Origin: Streptomyces sp. LUP30
GTDB taxonomy: Bacteria; Actinomycetota; Actinomycetes; Streptomycetales; Streptomycetaceae
Direction of reading: 5' to 3'
Length of the DNA stretch: 64,000 nucleotides
NCBI RefSeq assembly: GCF_001746365.1
Contig: NZ_MJAJ01000006.1
Span: 124,001-188,000, forward strand
The notes below the pieces were generated by a model. The model was not told the DNA's origin. It did no database searches and worked only from the letters and a program-made list of their open reading frames with translations. Shown in pieces: positions 1-8,220 of this stretch. A program made the translations under genes and the position numbers. How positions within the stretch are numbered: the stretch's first letter is position 1; each line of letters starts with the position of its first letter.

Positions 1-1163
1 GACTGACGGGACGGCCCTACGCCGCCGCCGCCCGTCGGCTCGGGATGCGGGTGCACGCGGTGGAGACCGAGGCCAGGGCGGCGGCACTGGCCGCGGAGGT
101 CGACGAGCTCACCGTGTGCCGGGGCGGCTCGGACGAGCTGTGGTACGAGGCCGCCGCCATGGCCGTGCGCACCGCGCGGCCCGACGGGGTGCTGGCCTTC
201 AGCGAGCCGCACGTGCTGGCAGCCGCTCTGGTCCAGGACGAACTCGGCCTGCCGGGGCCCTCGTTGCGAGCGGCGGCGATCTCGCGGAACAAGGCGTTGC
301 AGCGCGCGCGGTTCGCGGCGGCGGGCATCGGCCAGCCCGAGCACCTGGTGACCGACCGGCTCGCCGACGCCGCCGGCTGGGCCGTGCCCCGGCTGCCGGT
401 CGTCGTCAAGCCGCTGTCCTCGGCGGGCAGCGCGGGGGTCGAACTGGTCGCGGACGAGGCGGGGTTCGCGGACGTGGCCGCGCGTCGCGCCGGTGAGGGC
501 CGGCTGCTGGTCGAACGGGCGGTGCGGGGGCCCGAGTACAGCTGGGAAGCGCTGGTGCGCGAGGGCAAGGCGTGGTTCACCAACCTGACCGAGAAGGAGA
601 CCAGCGGGCCGCCGTACTTCGTGGAGACCGGGCACCGCGTCCCGGCCCCGGCCGACGCGGCCACGCGGGCGGCCGCCGACGACCTCGGCGCCGCCGTGCT
701 CGACGCCCTCGGCATGCACACCGGCATCGTGCACCTGGAGTTCCGCAGCACCGAGAGCGGCCCGTCGGTCATGGAGGTCGCCGTGCGCACGCCGGGAGAC
801 CGTCTGATGGACCTGCTCGGCCTCGCCCACGGAATCGACTGCTACGAGGCGGCGGTCCGCATGGCGCTCGGCGAGACCGTGCCGCCCCCGCCGCCCGGCC
901 CGGCCCGGCACACGGCGGTCCATCTGCTCGCGGCGTCCCCCGGCACCGTCACCGCCGTGCACGGGCTCGCCGACGTTCTCGCCCACCCCTGTGTGGTGGA
1001 GGCCGAGGTGAGTGTCGCGCCGGGCGATGTCGTCGCCCCGGTCCGTTCCTCGGCCGAGCGCGTCGGCCAGGTCCTCCTCGCCGCCGACGACCCGGACCTG
1101 CTCACGGCGGCCCTCGCCGACGTCCGCGCCGCCCTTCGTGTCGAAACCCGTCCCGCACCGTGA
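1..1163 (+). CDS. ATP-grasp domain enzyme, 5' end outside window
   Basis: The reading frame is open to the first base (codons from position 3), so the true start lies upstream and only the last ~386 residues are seen. A later ATG at 45 is internal. The protein has the ATP-grasp fold: an ATP-binding stretch with VVKPLSSAGSAGV, a loop LLVERAVRGPEYSWEAL, and a C-terminal metal/ATP region ending HLEFRSTESGPSVMEVAVRT. Such enzymes ligate a carboxylate to an amine or thiol with ATP (carbamoyl-phosphate synthase L-chain and PurK/biotin-carboxylase relatives). Nothing visible fixes the substrate. In many relatives the end of the last motif reads E-x-N/A-x-R; here it is MEVAVR. Cytosolic, no membrane segment. 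The next gene begins 237 bp downstream, so it is probably not in one operon with it. Sure of the fold, unsure of the reaction. Confidence 0.8.
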   Translation, partial: LTGRPYAAAARRLGMRVHAVETEARAAALAAEVDELTVCRGGSDELWYEAAAMAVRTARPDGVLAFSEPHVLAAALVQDELGLPGPSLRAAAISRNKALQRARFAAAGIGQPEHLVTDRLADAAGWAVPRLPVVVKPLSSAGSAGVELVADEAGFADVAARRAGEGRLLVERAVRGPEYSWEALVREGKAWFTNLTEKETSGPPYFVETGHRVPAPADAATRAAADDLGAAVLDALGMHTGIVHLEFRSTESGPSVMEVAVRTPGDRLMDLLGLAHGIDCYEAAVRMALGETVPPPPPGPARHTAVHLLAASPGTVTAVHGLADVLAHPCVVEAEVSVAPGDVVAPVRSSAERVGQVLLAADDPDLLTAALADVRAALRVETRPAP

Positions 1164-1399
1164 CAGCCGGTGGGGGCCCGCCGGTCGCCGTGTGAGAGCG
1201 GCTCGGGGGAGCCCGACGATCCGTGGCGCCCCCTGTCCGGGCTCGGCGAGCCGTGCGACCCCGCGGGCGACTTCGCCGGGCGACCCGAAGGAGGCGGTCG
1301 CGGACGGCGGGGCGGTCCGGTGGGGGATGCGAGCATGGACCGGAGGCCGGGTCCGGGTGCGCGAGCGCATCGGGCGGGCGGCGGGTACCGGGGGGACGC

Positions 1400-3604
1400 A
1401 TGGCACAGGCCAGGGAGCTGTACGAGGACGGAGCGCGGCTGTACGACGGCGCGCGTACCCTGCGCGCCGACCACGCCCGCGCCCTGGAAGCGGTCCGAGC
1501 GGCCCACACCCCGCTCCGGGACGCGTCGGTGGCCGAGGAACTCGGGTCCATCCCGCTCAACCGGCTGAAGGACGTCACCGAGGGCCGGCTGCGCCTCGCG
1601 GCGGTGGAGGCGGCCGGGTTCGCGACGGTGCGCGAGGTCCACGAGGCGAGCCGCCACCGGCTCCGCCAGATCCCCGGCGTCGGCGCGCAGACCGCCGACC
1701 AGGCCCTCGCCGCCGCCCGGCAGATCGCCCGCGCCGTCGGGGAGACCGTCTCGGTGCGGATCGACGTCGACCGCCCCGAGCCCCGCACCACCGCCCTGGT
1801 CACCGCGCTGTACCGGCTCGTCGAGGCGGGCCCCGAGCTGCCCCGCGCGGTGGAGGCCGCCGAGCGGTACGAGAAGAGGCTCGCCGAACTGCTGCCCGCG
1901 GCCCGTCCCGCAACCGGCAGGCTGCGGCTGGCGCTCACCGGTCGCTTCCGCCGGGAGGCCGCCCGCGCCGCGCTCGCCGAGCTGCGCGAGCTGACGGCCG
2001 AGGCCGCCGGGGCGGACGTCCCGCTGCGACTGGCGCAGGCCACCGCCGACCTGCTGCGCGAACCGGCCTCCGAGATCGAGCCCTGGGTCGATTTCGAGGT
2101 CCGCTCGGCCGAGTACTACAGCCGGCTGGCGGAGATCTGCGCCCAGCCGACGGATCTGGCCGCCGCCGAGGGGTTCGTGCCCTCCGAGGTGGCCGAGCGG
2201 GTGCACGCGCAGCCCCTGGACGACACCCACCGCCGGGTCTCCCTGCGCGGCTACCAGGCCTTCGGAGCCCGGTTCGCGCTGGCTCAGCGCCGGGTCGTCC
2301 TCGGGGACGAGATGGGGCTGGGCAAGACGGTCCAGGCCATCGCCGCGCTCGCCCATCTCGCGGCGGAGGGGCACACCCACTTCCTGGTGGTGTGCCCGGC
2401 CGGCGTGCTCATCAACTGGACGCGCGAGATCGGCGCCCGCAGCACGCTCAGGGCGCTGCCGGTGCACGGCCCGGACCGGTGGGACGCGTACGCGGAGTGG
2501 CGCGAGCGCGGCGGCGTCGCCGTCACCACCTTCGACGTGCTGCACACCCTGCCCGCGCCCAGGACGCCCGAGCCCGGGCCCGAGTCCGACGGCGGACCGC
2601 CCCCCGGGCTGCTCGTCGTCGACGAGGCGCACTACGTCAAGAACCCCGACACCCGCCGGGCCCGCTCGGTCGCGGTGTGGACGGCGCTCTGCGACCGCGT
2701 CCTGTTCCTCACCGGCACGCCCATGGAGAACCGGGTCGAGGAGTTCCGCGCCCTCGTGCGCCACCTCCGGCCCGATCTGGTCGCGGAGCCGGGCGAGGGC
2801 CACCGCGCGGCGGGCCCGCACGCCTTCCGCAGGGCCGTCGCCCCCGCCTACCTGCGCCGCAACCAGAAGGACGTGCTCACCGAACTGCCCGCGCTGATCC
2901 AGGTCGACGAATGGGAGGAGTTCAGCGCCGCAGACGAGGACGCCTACCGCGCGGCCGTCGCCGCGGGGAACTTCATGGCGATGCGCAGGGCCGCCTACGC
3001 CGACCCGGAGAAGTCCGCCAAGCTGCAACGGCTGCGGGAACTGGTCGCGGAGGCGGCCGCCAACGGTCTGAAGGCGATCGTGTTCTCGTACTTCCGCGAC
3101 GTCCTGACGGTCGTCCAGGAAGCTCTCGGCGACGACGTGTTCGGCCCGCTGGCCGGAGACGTGCCGGCCGCCCGCCGACAGCGTCTCGTCGACGACTTCA
3201 CGGCGGCCGGGGGACACGCGGTGCTGCTCTGCCAGATCGAGGCGGGCGGCGTCGGACTCAACCTCCAGGCCGCGTCCGTGGTCATCCTGTGCGAGCCGCA
3301 GATCAAGCCGACGCTGGAGCACCAGGCCGTGGCCCGCGCCCACCGCATGGGCCAGGTCCGCGCGGTCCAGGTGCACCGTCTGCTGGCCGCCGACAGCGTG
3401 GACGACCGGCTGCTGCGCATCCTGAGGAACAAGAACCGCCTGTTCGACGCCTACGCCCGGCGCAGCGACACCGCGGAGGCGAGCCCGGACGCGGTCGACG
3501 TCTCCGACGACGGCATCGCCCGCCGCATCGTCGAGGAGGAGCAGCGCAGGCTGGCCGTCGAACCCAGGGACGCGCCCGCGCCCTCGCCCTCGCACGGGCC
3601 CTGA
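1400..3604 (+). CDS. SNF2-family helicase with N-terminal helix-hairpin-helix
   Basis: A 734-residue DEAD/H-type ATP-dependent DNA translocase. ATG 1400 (MAQARELYEDG) follows GGGGG; an open extension to 1223 is Arg/Gly-rich noise and was rejected. Residues ~86-110 carry a helix-hairpin-helix (RQIPGVGAQTA), a non-specific DNA-binding element. The SNF2 core starts near residue 285 with RGYQAFG (Q-motif region). Walker A is GDEMGLGKT (~303), Walker B is DEAH (~406), motif III is FLTGTPMENR, and the C-terminal RecA lobe has IEAGGVGLNLQAA and ARAHRMGQ. Family members remodel protein-DNA complexes; the bacterial role is often unclear. The HhH front end suggests DNA repair or recombination work (inference). 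No partner gene is adjacent. Confidence 0.88.
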   Translation: MAQARELYEDGARLYDGARTLRADHARALEAVRAAHTPLRDASVAEELGSIPLNRLKDVTEGRLRLAAVEAAGFATVREVHEASRHRLRQIPGVGAQTADQALAAARQIARAVGETVSVRIDVDRPEPRTTALVTALYRLVEAGPELPRAVEAAERYEKRLAELLPAARPATGRLRLALTGRFRREAARAALAELRELTAEAAGADVPLRLAQATADLLREPASEIEPWVDFEVRSAEYYSRLAEICAQPTDLAAAEGFVPSEVAERVHAQPLDDTHRRVSLRGYQAFGARFALAQRRVVLGDEMGLGKTVQAIAALAHLAAEGHTHFLVVCPAGVLINWTREIGARSTLRALPVHGPDRWDAYAEWRERGGVAVTTFDVLHTLPAPRTPEPGPESDGGPPPGLLVVDEAHYVKNPDTRRARSVAVWTALCDRVLFLTGTPMENRVEEFRALVRHLRPDLVAEPGEGHRAAGPHAFRRAVAPAYLRRNQKDVLTELPALIQVDEWEEFSAADEDAYRAAVAAGNFMAMRRAAYADPEKSAKLQRLRELVAEAAANGLKAIVFSYFRDVLTVVQEALGDDVFGPLAGDVPAARRQRLVDDFTAAGGHAVLLCQIEAGGVGLNLQAASVVILCEPQIKPTLEHQAVARAHRMGQVRAVQVHRLLAADSVDDRLLRILRNKNRLFDAYARRSDTAEASPDAVDVSDDGIARRIVEEEQRRLAVEPRDAPAPSPSHGP

Positions 3605-3779
3605 CGGACAACGTCGACCGGCCCGTCGGCCATGGGCGTCCCGGCGGGCGTGGGCATCGCGCAACTGTCGCACGCCGGTTCGGATCCGTTGGCGGAATCC
3701 CCTGCCAGACTGACCGGAGCACATGATCGGCCGCCTCGCGCCACCGCCCAACTGCCCAACCGCCTGAACCAGGAGCACG

Positions 3780-5138
3780 GTGCTCGTGTCCATACCTCCG
3801 CCCCCAGGGCCCCACCGGCCCGAGGACCCGTACCAGCCTCCGCAGCCGCCGAACCCCTACCCGCAGGACCCGTTCGCGCCGCCGCAGCGCCCGTACGCAC
3901 AGGACCCGTACGCACAGGACCCGTACGCACAGGACCCGTACGCACAGGACCCGTACGCGCGGGGGGCGTACGGTCCGCCCGGGTACCAGAGCCCTGCGGG
4001 ACCCCAGGGCCCGTACCCGCAGGCCCCCTACGGGGCCGCGCCCTACCCGGTCTGGGGGCAGGGTTACAGCCCCTACGGCCGGCTCCCGGCGATCAACGGC
4101 CTGGCGGTCGCCGCCCTCGTGCTGGGCATCCTCTGCTTCCTGCCGGCCGTCGGCCTGGTGCTCGGGATCATCGCGCTGGCGCAGATCAGGAAGCGGGGCG
4201 AGCGCGGCAAGGGGATGGCGGTCGCGGGCTCGATCCTGTCCTCCGTCGGGCTCGCGCTGTGGGTCCTGGCGCTGGCCACGGGCGGCGCGGCCGACTTCTG
4301 GCAGGGGTTCAAGGAGGGCGCGGGCGCGCGCTCCGGCTTCTCGCTGGCCAAGGGCGACTGCTTCGACATGCCGGGCGAGACCTTCGACGGGGACGTCTAC
4401 GACGTCGACGAGGTGGCCTGCGCGGGCGAGCACGACGCCGAGGTCTTCGCGACGGTCCCGCTGTCCGGCCGCAGCTTCCCGGGCGACGACCGCGTCACGC
4501 AGGTGGCCGACGACAAGTGCCACCGGCTCCGTGACGCCTACGCGATGGACCCCTGGGCGCTGACCGACAAGGCGGACGTCTACTACCTCACGCCCACCTC
4601 GGAGAGCTGGAACCTCGGCGACCGGGAGATCACCTGCGTCTTCGGTCCCGTGGACGACACGGGCACCCTGACCGGCTCGCTGCGCGAGGACGAGACGACC
4701 CTCGACGCCGACCAGCTGACCTTCCTCAAGGCGATGGCCGCCGTCGACGAGGTCCTCTACCAGGAGCCGGAGGACTCCGCCGAGGGCGCGTCGGCGGCCG
4801 ACCTGACCTGGGCCGGGAGCGCCCGGGACGTCACCGGCGCGCAGGCGGTCGCGCTGGGGGCCCACACCTGGTCCGCGACGTCACGGGGGCCGGTCGCCGC
4901 CCTGGTGAAGGACATGCGGACGGAGAGCGAGGAGTGGGCGGCGGCGGCGAAGGCCACCGACGCCGACGGCTTCTACGAGCACTATGAGACCGCCTACGGG
5001 TACGTGGACGGCCGATCCACCGTCACCGCACGCGAGGCTCTGGGTCTGGCCACCACGCCGCCCCTCTACGACGACGGCTCCGACAGCGGGGGCGGAGGCA
5101 CCGGCGGGGGCGACAGCGAGAGTGGCCTCGATGTGTGA
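3780..5138 (+). CDS. DUF4190 / septum-formation-domain membrane protein
   Basis: 452 residues from GTG 3780, after AGGAG at about 3770; GTG 3786 is an alternative. The N-terminus is a Pro/Tyr/Gln-rich cytosolic tail with a perfect DPYAQ pentapeptide repeat. Residues ~100-170 are a DUF4190 module: two hydrophobic helices (INGLAVAALVLGILC and GSILSSVGLALWVLAL) around a basic loop RKRGERGKG. The part outside the membrane begins GDCFDMPG and contains spaced cysteines (DEVACAGEHDAEVFA, DDKCHRL, ITCVFG), as in the septum-formation domain family of actinobacteria. The C-terminus is Gly/Ser/Asp-rich. Function unknown; the family name comes from weak similarity, so a role in division is not established. 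Stands alone between a helicase and a GntR regulator. Confidence 0.78.
   Translation: MLVSIPPPPGPHRPEDPYQPPQPPNPYPQDPFAPPQRPYAQDPYAQDPYAQDPYAQDPYARGAYGPPGYQSPAGPQGPYPQAPYGAAPYPVWGQGYSPYGRLPAINGLAVAALVLGILCFLPAVGLVLGIIALAQIRKRGERGKGMAVAGSILSSVGLALWVLALATGGAADFWQGFKEGAGARSGFSLAKGDCFDMPGETFDGDVYDVDEVACAGEHDAEVFATVPLSGRSFPGDDRVTQVADDKCHRLRDAYAMDPWALTDKADVYYLTPTSESWNLGDREITCVFGPVDDTGTLTGSLREDETTLDADQLTFLKAMAAVDEVLYQEPEDSAEGASAADLTWAGSARDVTGAQAVALGAHTWSATSRGPVAALVKDMRTESEEWAAAAKATDADGFYEHYETAYGYVDGRSTVTAREALGLATTPPLYDDGSDSGGGGTGGGDSESGLDV
3891..3960 (+). repeat. 15-bp in-frame tandem repeat (DPYAQ)
   Basis: The unit CGTACGCACAGGACC is repeated about four times without change inside the DUF4190 gene and encodes (A)QDPYAQDPYAQDPYAQDPYA. 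The identical codons, not only identical residues, point to recent slippage or unequal exchange. Copy number is likely to vary between strains. Confidence 0.9.
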
Positions 5139-5285
5139 TCACGTCCACAGCGGGGAGAAAGTGCCTGGGTAAAGCGTTTCGCGGACAGATGTCATCACAT
5201 CGAGTGATTCTCTGGCCTTTGCTTGCATGGCGGAACCCACGGTTGCCAGGCTGTAGCTGTCTGTACAACCTGATGGGAGTGGCCA

Positions 5286-6038
5286 GTGACATTCGGTGAG
5301 CAGCCGGCGTATCTGCGTGTCGCGGGTGATCTCCGCAAGAAGATCGCCGACGGATCGCTGCCACCGCACACCCGCCTCCCGTCCCAGGCGAGAATCCGCG
5401 AGGAGTACGGCGTCTCGGACACCGTCGCCCTGGAGGCGCGCAAGGTGCTGATGGCCGAGGGCCTGGTCGAGGGCCGCTCCGGCTCGGGGACGTACGTGCG
5501 CGAGCGGCCCGTTCCCCGCCGGATCGCCCGCTCCGGCTACCGCCCGGTGAGCGGGGCGACGCCGTTCCGCCAGGAGCAGGCCGAGGCGCACACCCGGGGG
5601 ACGTGGGAGTCCAGCAGCGAGCAGGTCGAGGCGGGCGTCGCCGTCGCGGAGCGGCTCGGCCTCCAGCCCGGCGACCGGGTGATGTGCACGAAGTACGTCT
5701 TCCGGGAGGCCGGTGAGGCGATGATGCTCTCCACGTCCTGGGAGCCGCTCGCGGTCACCGGCCGCACCCCGGTGATGCTGCCCGAGGAGGGTCCGCTGGG
5801 TGGCATGGGCGTCGTCGAGCGGATGCGGGCCATCGACGTCATCGTCGACAACGTCACCGAGGAGGTGGGGGCACGCCCCGGTCTCGCGGAGGAACTCCTC
5901 TCCCTCGGCGGCGTCCCCGGGCATGTGGTCCTGGTCGTGCAGCGCACGTACTACGCCTCGGGCCGTCCGGTGGAGACGGCCGACGTGGTGATCCCGGCCG
6001 ACCGCTACCGGGTCGCGTACCACCTGCCGGTGAAGTAG
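5286..6038 (+). CDS. GntR-family (HutC/UTRA) transcriptional regulator
   Basis: 250 residues from GTG 5286, after GGGAG around 5275. Residues ~6-75 are a winged-helix GntR domain (YLRVAGDLRKKIADGSLPP, then LPSQARIREEYGVS as the recognition helix and the wing GRSGSGTYV). Residues ~95-245 are a UTRA ligand-binding domain as in HutC/FarR regulators (MCTKYVFREAGEAMML ... TYYASGRPVETADVVIPADRY). Such proteins bind operators as dimers and are released by a small effector, here unknown. A TGTACA palindrome at about 5262-5267 lies 20 bp before the start, next to a -35-like TTGCCA (5243), and could be an autoregulatory operator (inference). No catabolic operon is attached, so its targets may be distant. 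Confidence 0.88.
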   Translation: MTFGEQPAYLRVAGDLRKKIADGSLPPHTRLPSQARIREEYGVSDTVALEARKVLMAEGLVEGRSGSGTYVRERPVPRRIARSGYRPVSGATPFRQEQAEAHTRGTWESSSEQVEAGVAVAERLGLQPGDRVMCTKYVFREAGEAMMLSTSWEPLAVTGRTPVMLPEEGPLGGMGVVERMRAIDVIVDNVTEEVGARPGLAEELLSLGGVPGHVVLVVQRTYYASGRPVETADVVIPADRYRVAYHLPVK

Positions 6039-6458
6039 CCGCCCGGGGCGGGCGGGGAGAGCGGGGCGGGGGAACGGGCCGAGGGGAAGCGGGGCGGGGC
6101 GGCGGAAGGGGCGGGGCGCAGGGCGCCGCCCGATGGAGCGGCCCGTGGTGCGGGTGGAGTGGGGGAGGCGGGGGCGCGGCCAGGGGCCGTAGCGCATGAT
6201 GTCGAGCGGCGCACACCCTTCCGGCAGTTGCCTCCGGAATTCGCCCCTCCCGGAGCCTGCCGCCCGGCGTCGGAATCCGGTCGTTTCCGCTTGTTCCCGC
6301 AGGTCGTCCGGTACGCGCCCGGAACCCCGCCGACCGGACGCGTTGCGGCGCACGCACGGCGCGTTCGGCCTCGTGCGCCCCCTGCGTCTTGGCTGGTTGC
6401 GTACCTCTTTGTGCAAAGCCGTGTTCGGTGCGTAAAGGTAAGGCGTACGCTCGGGCAT
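6039..6458. other. G-rich spacer, no recognised gene
   Basis: About 420 bp without a convincing gene. The first ~80 bases (6043-6121) are runs of four to five G separated by short spacers. The rest is ordinary sequence becoming AT-richer towards 6400-6460, where a promoter-like TACGCT lies at 6446-6451. Frames crossing it have shadow-like composition. Confidence 0.6.
6446..6451 (+). promoter_or_regulatory. Candidate -10 box for leaderless short ORF
   Basis: TACGCT fits the Streptomyces TANNNT -10 pattern and ends exactly 7 nt before ATG 6459, the spacing seen at other leaderless starts in this window. No clear TTGACA-like -35 is visible. Confidence 0.4.
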
Positions 6459-6557
6459 ATGCGGATTGCGGTTTCCTTGGCAGGCGGGGCGCGCGGCGCA
6501 CCGCGGACGGGATCCGGCGGTCGGGCCGGGGCGGGAAGGGGGCGGGAGGCACGATGA
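6459..6557 (+). CDS. Possible 32-residue leader peptide overlapping the SPOR-like gene
   Basis: ATG 6459 (MRIAVSLAGGARG...) lies 7 nt after a TACGCT -10 box. The frame runs 32 codons and ends with TGA at 6555-6557, overlapping the ATG (6554) of the next gene as ATGA. That arrangement is typical of translational coupling. The peptide itself (Gly/Arg-rich) resembles no family I know and may be coded only by chance. It could work as a leader whose translation opens the downstream start. Low confidence that the peptide has its own function. Confidence 0.3.
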   Translation: MRIAVSLAGGARGAPRTGSGGRAGAGRGREAR

Positions 6558-6829
6558 ACGACAGCACCACCTCTCTGCCCTGGCTCGTCATACGGCAGGA
6601 CGACAACGGCAACCGCTACCGCGTGGGCAGGTACGCGACCCGGGGCGAGGCCCAGGAGACCGCGGACAGCCTCGACGGGCGCGGACACAAGCAGCTCTAC
6701 TGGGTCGAGCGCGTGGGCCAGGCCCAGGGGCCGCCGCAGCGCCACCCCCAGACCCCGCATCAGGCTCAGACCCCGCATCAGACGCAGCCTCAGGCCCAGG
6801 TGCAGAACGGCGACAGCACCCTCAACTGA
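6554..6829 (+). CDS. Small SPOR-like domain protein
   Basis: 91 residues from ATG 6554, preceded by GGGAGG. The first ~55 residues ([18 protein letters not shown] followed by [16 protein letters not shown] and KQLYWVERV) look like a SPOR-type fold: a strand, a helix 'R-x-E-A-x-x-x-A-x-x-L' and a closing strand. The tail is Gln/Pro/His-rich with TPHQ(A/T)Q repeats. SPOR domains in other bacteria bind denuded peptidoglycan glycan at division sites. This protein lacks a signal peptide, so cytosolic function or another ligand is possible. Short proteins of this type are widespread in Streptomyces. Translation may be coupled to the leader ORF ending at 6557. Confidence 0.7.
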   Translation: MNDSTTSLPWLVIRQDDNGNRYRVGRYATRGEAQETADSLDGRGHKQLYWVERVGQAQGPPQRHPQTPHQAQTPHQTQPQAQVQNGDSTLN

Positions 6830-6846
6830 CCGGGTTCCCCACCCGG
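6830..6846 (+). terminator. Weak hairpin after SPOR-like gene
   Basis: CCGGGT (6830-6835) pairs with ACCCGG (6841-6846) across a 5-nt loop, directly after the stop codon. A short stem with no T tract, so only a possible terminator. Confidence 0.25.
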
Positions 6847-6913
6847 GGCGTGCCCCGCCCCGACCTCGGTCCGGGCCGGCCCGGCGCCGATCCCGGGCCC
6901 GCCCCGGGTCCCG

Positions 6914-6919
6914 TAGGCT
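6914..6919 (+). promoter_or_regulatory. -10 box TAGGCT of leaderless NUDIX gene
   Basis: TAGGCT is followed by exactly 7 nt and ATG 6927, and no Shine-Dalgarno lies between. This predicts transcription starting at or next to the A of the start codon. Confidence 0.5.
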
Positions 6920-6926
6920 CCGCCGC

Positions 6927-7337
6927 ATGACGGAACGGATCGTGGTGGTGGGAGCCGCCCTGCTCGACGACGGCCGCCTGCTCGCCGCGCGCCGCAGTGC
7001 GCCGCCGGAGCTGGCCGGGCGCTGGGAACTGCCCGGCGGCAAGGTCGAGCCGGGGGAGACGCCCGAGGCGGCCCTCGTGCGCGAACTGCGCGAGGAACTC
7101 GGCGTCGAGGCCGAGACCGTCGAGCCGGTCCCGGGGGAGTGGCCTCTGAGGCCGCCCTACGTCCTGCGCGTGTGGACTGCCCGGCTCCGGCCCGGCTCGG
7201 CCGCCCCCGAGCCGCTCCAGGATCATGACGCGCTGCGCTGGCTCGCTCCCGACGAGGCGTGGGACGTCGACTGGCTCGACCAGGACGTGCCCGCGGTGCG
7301 CGAGACGCTCGCCAGACTCGCCGCCGACGCGCGCTGA
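6927..7337 (+). CDS. NUDIX hydrolase, MutT-like (d)NTP pyrophosphohydrolase
   Basis: 136 residues. The NUDIX box GX5EX7REUXEEXGU is complete: [20 protein letters not shown] followed by ELGV (residues ~33-56). The front end [21 protein letters not shown] and the stretch [13 protein letters not shown] match MutT-type 8-oxo-dGTPases and related CTP pyrophosphohydrolases. Likely reaction: nucleoside triphosphate to monophosphate plus PPi, metal-dependent, cytosolic, as nucleotide-pool cleaning. The exact substrate cannot be read from the sequence. The start is leaderless (TAGGCT 7 nt upstream). Confidence 0.88.
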   Translation: MTERIVVVGAALLDDGRLLAARRSAPPELAGRWELPGGKVEPGETPEAALVRELREELGVEAETVEPVPGEWPLRPPYVLRVWTARLRPGSAAPEPLQDHDALRWLAPDEAWDVDWLDQDVPAVRETLARLAADAR

Positions 7338-7550
7338 GTCCTGGCGGCCCGCCCCGACGCACGGCTGCCGCCCTGGCCCGGCGGGGCGCGTCGGCGGGGC
7401 GCGCCGGCAGGGGGAGTGGTGGCAGGCTGTACGCCGTTCGTGCCACTGTGCGCCCTGCCGAGCGGTACTGGCCCATGGATATCGGGTATGTGCCCATTAA
7501 CCCCACGAAACCGGACATGGGTGTACTCGCTGGGCTGGGAAGTGATCGGC

Positions 7551-7949
7551 GTGATCGACACCGAGGGCGACCGAGCCGAGTGGTCGTTTCCCGCGGAGCC
7601 CGGTGCGGTGCGCACCGCCCGCCGCGCCGTCCGGAACCAGTTGCGGCACTGGGACCTCGACAGCGTGGGCGACATCGCGGCTCTGCTGGTCAGCGAGTTG
7701 GTGACCAACGCTCTTCGGCACGCGACCGGTCCCATCGGAGTCCGTCTGGTCCGCCCGGCGCACCTCGACGGCGTGCTGCTGGTCGAGGTGTCAGACCCGT
7801 TGCCGGACCCGCCGCGCGAGCGGGTCGCCCGGCTCGATGACGAGAGCGGGCGCGGGCTGCAGCTCGTGGCCTCCTCCGCGCGCCGCTGGGGCACCCGGCC
7901 CGGCGGCGCCGGCAAGACCGTGTGGTTCGAACTCGCGGTGCCGGGTTGA
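7551..7949 (+). CDS. Anti-sigma-factor kinase-like ATPase (HATPase_c_2)
   Basis: 132 residues from GTG 7551, after GGGAAG at ~7537. In-frame upstream starts exist (GTG 7542, ATG 7488, 7416) and would lengthen it. A GHKL/Bergerat ATPase of the RsbW/SpoIIAB family: N-box LVSELVTNALRHA (~residues 48-60), G1 region VEVSDPLPDPP, G2 RGLQLV, and end KTVWFEL. RsbW-like proteins bind a sigma factor and phosphorylate its antagonist, but many Streptomyces copies have no known partner. Its sequence is paralogous to the C-terminal domain of the large phosphatase downstream (LVSELVTNALRYG, RGLQLV, KTVWFEL), so the two may act on the same antagonist. No sigma or anti-anti-sigma gene is adjacent. Confidence 0.8.
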   Translation: MIDTEGDRAEWSFPAEPGAVRTARRAVRNQLRHWDLDSVGDIAALLVSELVTNALRHATGPIGVRLVRPAHLDGVLLVEVSDPLPDPPRERVARLDDESGRGLQLVASSARRWGTRPGGAGKTVWFELAVPG

Positions 7950-8220
7950 CGGGGCGTGACGCGGGGATGACCCCCGTGTACGGCGGGGCCCCCGCCGTCA
8001 CCTGCGCGGTGCGGGTCCGCGACCGGTGCCGAAAGGTGTGGTTCGACCACGTGCCCGCTGGTTAGAAGACTGGAAGTGTTGTCGCGGGACGGGCCAAAAA
8101 ACGCCTGGACCGTGCTGTGATCGTGAACACCGTGTCGTGCGGACCCGTAGTGCTGGATACTGCGGGCAGCCGCCGCCGGTGACCGGTGCCGGACGCGGTG
8201 AGCTGGAGGGGACGGTTCGC
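7950..8220. other. Intergenic region between two HATPase genes
   Basis: It holds a compact palindrome ACGGCGGGG-C-CCCCGCCGT (7980-7998) that may end the first gene's transcript, a GTGGT-TCG-ACCAC dyad (8038-8050), and a short AT-richer stretch around 8060-8170 probably carrying the promoter of the next gene. No start codon with a ribosome site appears before 8221. Confidence 0.5.

Noticed and set aside
842..3793. 983-codon minus-strand frame across the SNF2 gene
   Set aside because: Composition is a codon-position shadow of the helicase gene; no motif or start signal.
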